A DNA stretch of 61,665 bases from Temnopleurus reevesii (taxonomy: Eukaryota; Echinodermata; Echinoidea; Temnopleuroida; Temnopleuridae). The stretch spans positions 72,423 to 134,087 of the forward strand of contig BQKZ01000376.1 in the NCBI GenBank assembly GCA_036244855.1, in the 5' to 3' direction. Below are positions 10,606 to 21,500 of the stretch, in pieces. Below the pieces are notes generated by a model. That model did not search any database. It was not told the origin of the DNA and saw only the letters and a program-made list of their open reading frames with translations. The translations under genes and the position numbers were made by a program. Positions within the stretch are counted from its first letter, which is position 1, and each line of letters begins with the position of its first letter.

Positions 10606-12790
10606 TTATTGCATCAAACTCACTAATCATTTTCATCTTCGAGTTATTTCAGTAATCGGATGTCTTTCTGTCCTCTATGCATTCTGAATTGAAACAATCA
10701 AAAACTGGTCTTTAACTTTTTTCCATTAGACAGTTGCAGCTTTTTGCCACTGCCCCATGAGGAAAATAATGTAGAGGGTGATGTATTTCTATCATTTTTC
10801 AGTTCCTGATAAACACTTTTCGCTCAAAGTTGTTCTTGATTTTGTTCAGATTTTGATGTGCACATTTGTATATAATGATGTATATATTTATAGAACTGTA
10901 ATATCTTTGTAATATCTTGTAAATTTTAAATGTGTATTTGGTAATTATACATCTTCTTTACAGTTAGATGGACTTTTTACTTACATGTACATGTAAGTTG
11001 ATGCTGCTGTTGAAAAATCTAGATATTGATATACGTGAATATAAAGATACAAATCAACTACCAATATCAACTGCCAATGCAGTTTGAAACCAAAGCACTG
11101 TCCAATATATGAATTCTTTCCATGACTGTTGCATGGAAAAATACACAATTTAGTGCCTCTCTACATTTTTGTACAAGAAAAAAGCACCTCATTTTGCTCC
11201 AATAGTGTACGTGAACAAAATTGTAAATCTCTTTCATCTTGATTTTCTTGACCATGCCAAAGTTGAATAAAGGAGTGTACATAGAATACATGAAGAGGAA
11301 CCAGAGAGGACATAGTTAACAAAATCTTCAGTAACAACCTTCGTCACAGTGAGGTGGCGCCAGAGGCAGTATTCCTGATTATATTGCATAATTTTGCTTT
11401 TGTTTTGGGGTGGAAAAGGTTGTCAATTTGTGTAAGAAATGTTAAATTTTGTTAAAAGGGACTTACAATTACGAGGAAGTTTTAAACTTACTTTCCATTT
11501 CACCCACCTGAAAAGTCTGTTGTATTGATACAGCGGAACAATGTTTCCACAAGATTCTATATAATGTGATTCCTGATATACATGTACTTTTGTTGGAATG
11601 AGGGTTTGCTCTTATATTGAAATCTTACCTTGTTGCATAAAACTTTTTGCCAAAGAAAACTCTGGCAAAGAGCAATTTTGCCATAGATTTTTACACAGGG
11701 AATAACGCTGGCATAAAGTTTAACAGACTTTCATATGGCAAGGAGTTCATGGGATGGGCCCCAGAAATGGTGTTTATTGGGAATCATTTTTACTTGCATG
11801 CAACTTTGCAGGTCTTGTTTAAAACAAATTACAAATTCAGTCTTATGTGATTAAGTCCTCTTTATGCCAATTCAGAACATAGTGGTTTGTGGCTTGGTGC
11901 TCATAGCTTTAAAAGGAAGTGAATTGAAACTTCATTATAAAGGGCACTGAAATATGAAACTCTCGTCTCGGCTAGGTGATTTTCCTGGTCCTATCTCCAT
12001 TTATTCTATTTTGGCCATGATATAACAAGGTTCTGACATAAAGAGTTTAGTTCTCTGGTCCCAAGGACCTTGTAAATATGAGATTCCACTATACTTAACT
12101 AGGGAAGTATTTCCAATGTCAATTGCAATTTAACGAATGATAAAGCTTGCTATATTCTGTCAAAGACGAGTTTGATTTCTACATGTATGTATTCAGATAT
12201 CATGCTATATCATGTCAATCTGTGTGTATCCAGAATTCAATATTAAATGATTAGAAATCTTTGATCATAATTTTTGTTCCGGTGTAAATTTTGTTAACTT
12301 GTGTATAAAAATAAAGACACAGTCAAACCCATGGGTACCGAATAAAAACATAAGAATTTGCCACTATAGACAGGTGATCTTTATGTGTAGGTTGTAGAAC
12401 ACATTTTCATCTGGAGGCCCCCCCCATCTATTGTCGACTGTCGATCGCACTATTGCCGCGAAAATTTGCACGCGGCTTTCTGCCATTCAACGCCACGCTG
12501 TGAACCGGTTAGTACCAGTTCGAGATAGCGCGCCCCCTGCCGCCACGGCGGGGGACAATGACGTGCCCGCTCGCCCCCTTGCCGACGTAAAGGGGAACGA
12601 TACTAGGAACAATAACGCCCTCCTGATCGCTCCACTCAGCGCGCCCCCGGCCGTCGCCTCGGCGGGAAACAATAGCGCGACCGCTGATTGGTCAATGGCA
12701 GCAACCAATCACGGCGCTAGGAACATGCACCCGATCGCTCCGGGCCTCTCCCGAGGCAATACAAGGCGCGTGCAGCGTAGTCTATCGTCA

Positions 12791-12839
12791 TATAGTCTGA
12801 TGAAGGCTAGCAGTATATAGCAGCCGAAACGTCACTATA
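12791..12839 (+). ncRNA. Hammerhead-ribozyme-like motif (type I, minimal stem III)
   Basis: Core CTGATGA at 12797-12803 and GAAA at 12826-12829, with a GTC cleavage triplet at 12831-12833. Stem I is perfect: TATAGT (12791-12796) pairs with ACTATA (12834-12839). Stem II is GGCT (12805-12808) with AGCC (12822-12825). Stem III is only the self-complementary ACGT, as in dimer-active hammerheads of retroelements. One departure is an extra A at 12804 between the core and stem II. Predicted cleavage is after 12833. Confidence 0.72.
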
Positions 12840-13218
12840 CTAACGTTTTACATTTGCACATCGTGAGACAACTGATCAACTCTCTTCAATTATTTTATTG
12901 TTTTTTCGACTTTTTGTTTTCTATTGTTTTTTTAGCAAAATTTATTGCAAATATTTTTTCAAGCATAATTATGCTATATAATGAATCGATTTCAGCCACT
13001 GAAAACAAAAATATGAATTTTAATGTGAATTAATTGAAAAAACACAATTTGCATTGACTTTGTACACAACAAAATCACGTCTTGGAGCAGTTTTGAGGCT
13101 GACATGCGTGTATAAAATGTTACGTAACGTTGTAACGGTAGGTCCGATTTCCGTAAAAATGGTCTTAAAAGATGCAGGGAACTTGAAAGAAAAAAGTCAG
13201 TGAGCCGCGTGATCAGAA

Positions 13219-13268
13219 ATTTTCGCGCAGCGAAACAATCGCGAAACAATCGCGAAACAATCGCGAAA
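13219..13268 (+). repeat. 12-bp tandem repeat
   Basis: Three and a half units of GCGAAACAATC-type sequence, rich in TCGCGA, directly before a poly-C tract (13272-13285). Lies at the end of the haplotype-specific insertion. Confidence 0.85.
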
Positions 13269-13894
13269 GCCACCCCCCCCCCCCTCCCCAGCCTAGTTAG
13301 GGTTAAACACCATTGGTGCAAGATTTAAAACCTTGAAAAGGCAGAGATGCCAATGGTTCCAAGCTATGCAATGATAAAAATGAAAAAGTGAATTGTGTAA
13401 CAGCTGAACCAAATATCTTCTCATGAAAGAAAGCATAAGGGATTTGTTATCAAACTTTCTCTCATGAGAAAATATCTGGTCCAGCCGTTTAGCCATTCAC
13501 ATTGCTATTCCTATTCCCATGCATAATACGAAACGGTTGACAAGTCTGAAAATTTACGACAAGATAAATTGAATTTAATACAGTGAAATAGTCTGGACCA
13601 GAGTCTGTGTGATCCTGGAACAATTGTGTTTTTCAACCCTTATCTGAGATACCTATGACAGAATAATACCATAATCCAGAGGCCTGCAAATTTCTGTTAT
13701 TGATAGAGGGCCAAATACAGAAAGCAGAGTCACATGAAAAATCGGTGTGTAAACAAGGTATCATGTTTTACCCAGTATCCTCTATATTCTTTGATGCCAG
13801 CAAAATTTGGGATGACGTTATGTGGAAACATGCTTATTGTAACAAAATCAGTTAGAATTTAATAATATCAACACTCCCAAGGGTTTCAACATCA

Positions 13895-14026
13895 AGGCCC
13901 CGTAACATAACGGTTTGCGATTAATCGCAATTAGAATTTTCGAACAATTGCAAACTTTGTACATGATTTGCCATAGACTTGCGATTGATTGGCAATTAAT
14001 CGCAAACCTTTATGTTACAGGACCCT
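13895..14026. mobile_element. TIR element, 132 bp (copy A)
   Basis: Inverted arms 'gtaacataacggtttgcgat' and 'cgcaaacctttatgttacag' with further inner AATCGCA palindromes. Same element at 25124-25255 in copy B, so it is older than the split of the two alleles. Confidence 0.65.
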
Positions 14027-14064
14027 GATGCACATGCACAGTGCATAAAGCATTTGACGATTAA

Positions 14065-14238
14065 GGCCACCGCACACTACACGACTATCAGTCGTAAGAC
14101 CTTAAGACCAATTTTTGAAATACTGAAATACGCTCTAATACATTGTATCACGGCAAAATAATTGATGCCTAGCACCTCCTCAAGTATTGGTCTTAAGGTC
14201 TTATGACTAAAGGTCGCGTAGTGTGCGGTGGCCTTTAG
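14065..14238. mobile_element. MITE present in one allele only
   Basis: Long inverted arms: 'ggccaccgcacactacacga' at the left and 'cgcgtagtgtgcggtggcct' at the right, with 'taagaccttaagaccaat' versus 'attggtcttaaggtctta' inside. The insertion is exactly 174 bp relative to copy B, where 'gacgattaatttacag' (25285-25300) is the empty site. Confidence 0.85.
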
Positions 14239-14981
14239 TTTACAGACATCAACAAATTTTATAAAAATACAATAATTTACTTCATGTTGAAAGACCTTTT
14301 TATTATTTATGAATATCTGAATATAATTATATTTTTACAACACAGCAAATTCATGTCTGAAATATATTACAAATAATTTGCATTAAAACCTTTTACATTG
14401 TCAATATTTACAATCAGCTGGAACAAAATAAAAATTTATCATGCAAGAAAACTATGAACACTATCTTATATGCAACATTTTAAAGATCAAAGTAAAACTT
14501 CTCATAAAGACAAATATATGGAAAAATAAATAGGAGTTGATCTATATGGGAGGTAAATACAGATGGTTGGTTTCAATTGTACTATTTGAACAAATCACAT
14601 GTTAATAACACAGGAACCAAAAGAGCATTCTCTGTCCGATAGATTAAATGTATGAATACTGGTAAAGCATTTTATCCACTGTATTTGAAAGTCATATCAT
14701 ATATGATTCAAATGAAAAAAATAATCATATTAAAAATTAGAAAAATCCCTATTCAGGGTAAAGTAATCATTCATTTTCCCAGAAAAGAGTTAGTCATAGC
14801 TGTCGAAAGAATTTTTCAATGAAAAATATATTTCATCCTTACAAACCTAATGAAACACAAATTTTATTATTTCTAAAAACATACCTGTATATATTACAAT
14901 TATTTTCAGAATATACAAGTAAATTGTGCGGTAAGGATAGTCCCAGAGAGAGAGAGAAGAGTTTGAGAATAATCACACTTA

Positions 14982-15140
14982 GGGAATATTGCTCAAAATC
15001 AACTGCAGATCAACTGCAACTTTACAAATTGTAATGCGCATTTTCATTCACACGCGATATGTGCATTTAACAAGACGCGTATGAAACAATGATTTTGATT
15101 GGCGCATTCCGATCAATTGCAACTTTTGAGCAACACCCCC
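14982..15140. mobile_element. MITE, PIF/Harbinger-like
   Basis: Flanked by TTA on both sides (14979-14981 and 15141-15143). Right end is ACACCCCC; left end GGGAATATTG is a diverged form of GGGGGTGTTG. Inner blocks 'gatcaactgcaactttacaa' and 'gatcaattgcaacttttgag' match the 6121 copy. Confidence 0.65.
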
Positions 15141-16512
15141 TTAATCTTTTTTTTTTTCTGAAATGACAATCCTTATAACAGCACCTGCAAAATTGTTATT
15201 ATAATGATACAAGACTGAAGGGAGGCATTTTGGTGGGATATGCTCACAAGCAGGCACATATGTCCAAATAACACAGCAAGATTGAAAAATTATGTCTCAT
15301 ATTTCAAATACACATTCATACAATACACAGTTGAAAGAAGGCATTTGGTTGGATGCGCTGACAAACAGGCACGTATGTCCAAATAACGCTGCAAGGAAGA
15401 AAAATGGTGTCTCGCCTTCAAATTACATGTACTGTACAATGGCAATCTCCACAAAGCGAAAAAGCGTTTTAAGTATTATTCATAATACTGAGTGAAATAC
15501 AATCATAAGGCAGTTTTCACAAAAACTTTCTAAAAAAATTTTTTTTTCACTAGTTTACTTGCACTTTACTTTCACATAGTTACAGGTTTTCAGGTCAATG
15601 AAAAGGCCAGAGTATTCATATTCTGTTGTGTACAATACATTTTGGTTAAAAACAAGGAAGACACCTAATACAGCAAATTTTAAATAATCAAAAATACATC
15701 ATTCCCATACAAAAAAATGCCAAATTTGTTATGGTTGTAATTTTCCACCATATTGATTTTTTTTTGTCATGAAAAATTGCCTTTATTGACTTATGGTAAA
15801 TACACCTTTATATAAGGCCCCACATAGTTTGGTTGCCCTAAACCAATGTTGTTAGAATCAGTGATGTACTTTCATTCAATATGCATGCACATTGATTGGG
15901 TATTGTTTGTCAAGACAATCATATGTTCATTTACATGTAGTGCCCTTTCCATTCATCAACTGTGCATTTTATCTAAAACATACATGTATATATATTTATA
16001 TATTCACTAGTATATGTATCATTGTACAATATCACAAATGTAATTATTAAATAAGCTGCAATATTTGTTCTGTATTAATTATTTGAGAAAGACTTAGAGA
16101 TTACGCAGAAATTTGAAAGACGTTCATTATCAAAAGAGGCACAGGTCATAGATAAGACAGGAGTGTAATATAAAGTCAATTCTATGTGACTTATTGTGAG
16201 TAAAATATCATCTAATTCTAAAAATGATGCTAATATCTTACATCTATTTTCAATAACAAATCTCAATATACAAGTTGAACTGTTGCGGCATTCCTAAAAA
16301 ACTCCTATTAATAATGCAAGTGCTAAGAACAATCATTCAGACAATTTTTTAAAATCTGCAATAGTTACCCTGTGTAAAACCTTATACAATTTCATTTAAA
16401 CAATACCAACTTCAATTGTTTGATTGAACAATTAAACATAGATGCGTCCTGAACCTTTTGCTTCTACTCAAATGAGTGTACATGTACAAATAATATGTAC
16501 TATGAATAACAT

Positions 16513-16755
16513 TGGGTGACTTCAAGTACAGTGTTGAACGCTGGTGTTCGTGTTGCAGCAAAACCAACACCAGCCTCAACACCAAACTTGGAAGTCTGTC
16601 GGTGTTTGGAGTAGACCTCGCAAGATTCTGACATATTTCCGGTCGTTTCTGTATCACTTCTGTAAACTGACCAACGGTGTTGGAGCTCAGTTTACGGACC
16701 GTGTTGCTCTCTCAACACCAACACCAACACCGAACAACGTACTTGAAGTCACCCA
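16513..16755. mobile_element. MITE with 'tgggtgacttcaagta' ends (copy A)
   Basis: Left TGGGTGACTTCAAGTA and right TACTTGAAGTCACCCA are perfectly inverted. Inside are runs of CAACAC and GTGTTG triplets that extend the hairpin. 243 bp, no gene; the open frames here are chance. Equivalent copy at 27566-27808. Confidence 0.75.
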
Positions 16756-17306
16756 TTGTCTAAAGCTATACAACTGTTCAAAAGAATAGAAGAACATACA
16801 TGCAAATATCGAGTTCACCTTTAATGAAAATGTGAGTCATATCTAAATTTTTCTTTCATGTATAATCTATTGAATGGCAGGAGAGCTGTGTTCGGTTTTC
16901 CTAAGTATTTATTGACTAACATATTCTATATTCTGAATACATTTTTTTTTCACAATTAATTTTTTCAAGATAAAACACCCTCTTGGAAGACACTATAATT
17001 TGTATGTACAATTATTCAAAGACATATTCTTTGTAAGTATATGTTGCATGTAAGAATATATCAATCCAAACATGCAGCCTTCATCAAAATAAATATGAAA
17101 GATTTATTACTTAGCTTTGAGAAATGGCAGATCACACACAATGCAAATAAAATAAACTCGATATAATGAAGCAAATAAACATTCATGAATTATCACGCAT
17201 ACAAAAAACGATTGTCAGAACTCGAAAATGTTAAAAAGGTGAAATTCGGTGTAATACTATTTTCATTCACAAATGATAATGACCAAGATTCAAACTATCA
17301 AACCAA

Positions 17307-17474
17307 GGAGGTTTTTCACCAAGTCTTTCTTAAAGTTACGCACGACTTTAAGATCGACTGGTATCAATTTTTGCGCTGAATGTGCGTACTATTATGAATG
17401 ATACGCACAAGAAGGGATACCAGTCGAACGTAAAGTCGTGCGTAAAGTCTTTCTTATCTTGGTGAAACACCTCC
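17307..17474. mobile_element. MITE, near-palindromic, 168 bp (copy A)
   Basis: Arms of about 60 bp: 'ggaggtttttcaccaag', 'cgcacgactttaagatcgac' and 'tggtatc' on the left answer 'gataccagtcgaacgtaaag', 'tcgtgcg' and 'cttggtgaaacacctcc' on the right. Equivalent at 28358-28525. Confidence 0.75.
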
Positions 17475-18201
17475 CAGATCAGAACAACAGCAATATAGCC
17501 TGTAGGAAACAGTTTCGTAAACATGAAGCTTGAAGTTTTTTCTCGCAGTATTACAATAATCGAGATAATCAGAGAAACAGAATTAAGTCAATCATACATG
17601 TATCAAAGGTAAGAGACTGAAGCCTTCAAGTCTGATTAAATAGATGGATAAAACCTTTCAAAAATCATCAAAATCAACTGCAAGATGAATTAAAAGCTTT
17701 TTAAATTCCTGACTAGTCACTTTAATACACACTGCATGCAAGATAGTTTATATACAATGCATCCATATGGATGCTAAAAAATATATAGATTTGCTGTACA
17801 GTGTATGTATATTCTTTAAATATCTTGCTTCAAACACTTTCTGAAGAGAGTTCTCTGTAAAACAAGGAATTTCTCAACCAAATTCATTCTCAGCAATGTT
17901 TTTAAAAAAAGAGTTCATGTACATGTATCTATCTTTGGAGTCCCATTAACAAATTATACATAGTGGTTTGGAATTATTGTATTAAGATAGTATTAGGCAA
18001 AATGGAGATGATTTGTTTCAATCATACCAAAACATGAAAATCTTTCGAGTTAATATCTGAAATTTGTGAACAGACTTTGAAATACACTTAATTTCTATAA
18101 ATATCTGAAAACATTGTTTTTATCCATCTGGAAGATATATAGCCAGAATCAGTAGCTCATCAAGAATGTCGGAGCCATTGAGTACTGTACCCGATTATAT
18201 A

Positions 18202-18545
18202 TGGATGCTTGTTTGTTGGTCCTCCCTTCCTCCAAGCTTTGGATGGGACCCTAGGCAGGGCTTATTCCTGGTCCTGGAGTTGATTACACCATGAAGTGGT
18301 CCTTGTTTATTGGTCCACCTTTAATAGATCCAATGAGACTTGAGACAAGGAGTGTTCCGTACTCTGGGACCAATTACGTTAAGAGTGGGATATTGTTTGT
18401 TGATCCTCAATCGTTCCAATTTGGACCTTGTTCTGTATCTGGTCCTTGGTCTGACTACATTGAGAATGGATGCTTGTTTGTTGGTCCTCCCTCACTCCAA
18501 GCATCCGACGGGACTCTAGGCGGGGCCTGTTCCATGTTCTGGATC
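18202..18545. repeat. Tandem repeat spanning the TMC stop codon and 3' UTR (copy A)
   Basis: Four diverged units of ~81-91 bp starting near 18202, 18293, 18382 and 18463, each with a form of 'tgcttgtttgttggtcctcc' followed by 'ccaa' and 'ctgg.cc' blocks. The last unit is the C-terminal coding part of exon 18; the rest is 3' UTR. Same array at about 29260-29603 in copy B. Confidence 0.75.
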
Positions 18546-21500
18546 TGCTTCCGTCTAGACTTCTGATGACCTTTAGTTGTGGTTGGATCAAGCTCGTTGA
18601 GCCTGGCCAAGAGGAAGTGTTTGTCACGACCCTCCTATAGAATGAAGATGAAAACGATGCATTCAATAAAAATATATCAACTGATGTAATTTTCTTCATC
18701 CTACACTTAAAAAAAGAACGATTATCAAGAACAATGTATATAAAGGAAAATTGAAAATTGACATGAAACGTCCATGTATCATAAAATGAATCACTCATAT
18801 AGTACACATGGTTATTCATTACCATTGGAACTGTTAATTTTCTAATTCTGCTAGCACTAAAGTTAGGAGTAATGATGTTGGGGAGAATGAGAAATTCATT
18901 TGCCCAACTCAATCAACAGTTACGCTATACAATTACCAAATCATGCTCTCAATCTCATCGTTCTGTTCAAAATCACTGTTATATAACTTTCCTCAACTTG
19001 ACTTTTAATATTTTCATTCCTTTCGATTGTAATACTGTATCTAATTAATCTTGTCTATTGCCATTTAATGACATTTTATACATATTCCATGATTATTCCA
19101 AATCTTATAGAACCCCTATATAGTTTTTAAGGCCGAAGATGACGTGCATTCAAATTGAAATAGGTTCTCATTAAAAAGTTATATTTTCTTAGTTATACTC
19201 TTATTTAAATTTACATTGTGTGGTTCTTTTGGGGGTTATCTAAACAAGTGAAACGCCACCTGACAGTCTCGCCTGCATTGCGCGATTTGTAAATGGTAGC
19301 AAAATGGCTTTTAACACTATATTTGTATCAAGATGGTTTAAGTTTGATGAAAGTCGGGCAAGGGGTTTTGAAATAATAGCCAAGGTTAAGTTTTCAGGTT
19401 AAGATTTTGCTGTCGCCGTAGGGAAAAGCGGCGCCTATGTCTCGATCCTATTACGCAAGCAAGACAAATATTAATTAAATTGATAAAAATAGCTTACCAT
19501 AATGAGCTGTTCTTTGAGTAGAAGGACCATCTCTTTATGTGCTGCTGAGATAGCATGGTAGTAATACAGAGCAAGTCTGTGGAAAGATAAAACATGGACA
19601 GAGTGATTAAGAAATAAAGTTTGCAGGCCTCTCAACCCATTTAATGAAAAAAAAGAGGAACAATTTGCTGGAAAAAAAGAGGAAAAGGCATTTTTTCCAT
19701 AGGACTGTGGAGTAGATTTATCAAGAAAAATAGGAAAATGCTTTTGAAATAGCCTTGAAACTCTCTCAAAATAGTCAAAAATTCATATTCTTACCTCAAA
19801 ATTCCTAATGGAGGGGAGGTCTGAGTTTGTATGAAATATATACTGAATTTGTACACTGCATTGTACACAATAAGGCTGTGAACAGGCAAGAAATGAGCAA
19901 CACATTTCAAGTCAATGCGCAGAATAATATCAATCGTACAAGTAATTTTGCTGGTTTGTGTTCATCTCACTCTCTTCCCACGGGAGGAGAGAGAAAGATG
20001 AACACAAAACAGCGTTATATACAAAATATCAATGAAAGAAAAAGGGATATTTAAAGATACAACATGATAGGAACATCTAGAATGTTTGGAGATGTTGAGA
20101 TTAAGAATAAGTATATTGTGAGTAGGTCCGCTTTAGAAGGCTAAAGTAGACAAGACTAAAAATCAGCAAGGTTACCATCGGGTTTCTCAAACTTTTTTCT
20201 ATCTATGTCATGGTGTGTTGCTGCAAAGTTGCAATTGATCGCATATCAACTGCAAATCAGTTGCAAATTCTATTACTTATTCTCATTCGCGCATGGTTTG
20301 CGCTTTTAACCAAAAGCACATGACACAATGATTTTGATAGGCACGTTATGATAACTGCAGCTTGCAATCAATTACAACTTTCGAACATCACCCCCTTGCC
20401 ATACTTACAATAGTATGATAACAAGTGGAACAACGAAAGCTGCTGAACCGATGAATTCAAAGACTTGTTCAAGGAAGTTGTCCCATTCATCGATGGTCTC
20501 CACAAGTTCACTCCACATTGATGTATGGCCACGGAATGGGCCACAGCCACTGGACGGACTTATTCTGAAGAGAGAATCATTATTGTTCCACTCATTAGTT
20601 TCATCAACGTATGAATACTCTAAAATTTATATCATTTATGTCATGTTTTAGAACCAAGATTATGGATGAGAAATAAACGAGTAAGACATGATCTTTTTTT
20701 TCGGGGTAATTAGCAAAAGCAAGTGCTCACAAGAATCATTGATAGTCATGCTTAGAGCATTAACTGAAAAGCCATGTCTGATGAATCATTTTTTTTTTAT
20801 TCAGTATATTTCAAAAGTACAAACAAAATTGATGATCTTCTATAGAAGGGTAATATTAATAATAATATTGCATATAAGTCTATATGATTGCTCAAAGTGC
20901 TTTCGATATTCTTAGCCAGTCACTGGATGGCAATTCAAGGTAGCCATATAGGTCGTCACATCATCAGATAATGTGTTGCCGTCTCCTACCGGTCCCCAAT
21001 CACACATGGTTAGAGTGTAGCTTTGTGGATAAATTTGTTGCGCAAGGAAATGAACACCATGGGTGGGACTCAAATTGCGACCCTCTGAATAAAAGGCGAG
21101 AGTCAGGTCCACTACACCACGACGCTTGTATGTCTACAAACAATATGAAGTTTGGGCGAAATTCATCAAATTCAATACTGTCTAGCGGGATAATTTTGTG
21201 GTCTTCATTTTTCGTGGTTGGTTAGTCCATGATCATTTTCGCGTATACAATTGATGAAAAAAAGTATAATCTCCCAACCTGACTAACAAAGATTTTTCAA
21301 TAAAAAGAAAGTGATGGCTGCTACAAAAGAATGCTTTTAAATGCTGAAAAATTATAAAGAATGACCGTATAATCACAGTATAATGTGGAGATTATGATTA
21401 GTGCATTTTAACTTTTTGTACAAATTTTTAAAGATAATTTTTGCGGGTCTGAAATTTGCAGTCAGCAATTCCACTGCGAAAAGCGCAAAAACCCCAGCAA

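Larger units (their letters stand above)
9845..11226 (+). other. IFT56 3' UTR and intergenic DNA
   Basis: No coding exon seen. Contains a SINE-like copy (10462-10605) and a TIR element (10187-10360). A possible poly(A) signal AATAAA lies at 11266-11271; no strong earlier one was noticed, so the 3' UTR end is not fixed. Confidence 0.5.
12417..13300 (+). mobile_element. Haplotype-specific insertion, probable Penelope-like element fragment
   Basis: Present in copy A only. Copy B has about 190 bp of unrelated sequence (24341-24533) between the same flanks. The first 400 bp is strikingly GC-rich for this window and contains two CCAAT-type boxes in inverted orientation (12687-12711). It then contains a hammerhead-like motif (12791-12839), AT-rich sequence, 12-bp tandem units and poly-C. 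There is no reverse transcriptase ORF. Hammerhead ribozymes in animal genomes are known from the terminal repeats of Penelope-like elements, hence the call; a non-autonomous retrozyme is the alternative. Confidence 0.55.

Noticed and set aside
12431..12820. 129-residue open frame in the GC-rich island
   Set aside because: No ATG at the given start, no family resemblance, and it overlaps the ribozyme motif; GC bias removes stops in several frames.
16412..16789. Two 81-residue open frames on opposite strands, repeated in copy B
   Set aside because: They lie inside a MITE hairpin; similarity between strands is due to the inverted repeat, and conservation between copies is allelic.
18379..18912. 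177-residue open frame across the TMC exon 18 region
   Set aside because: It is in a different frame from the exon and reads through the intron; the true frame ends at 18455.
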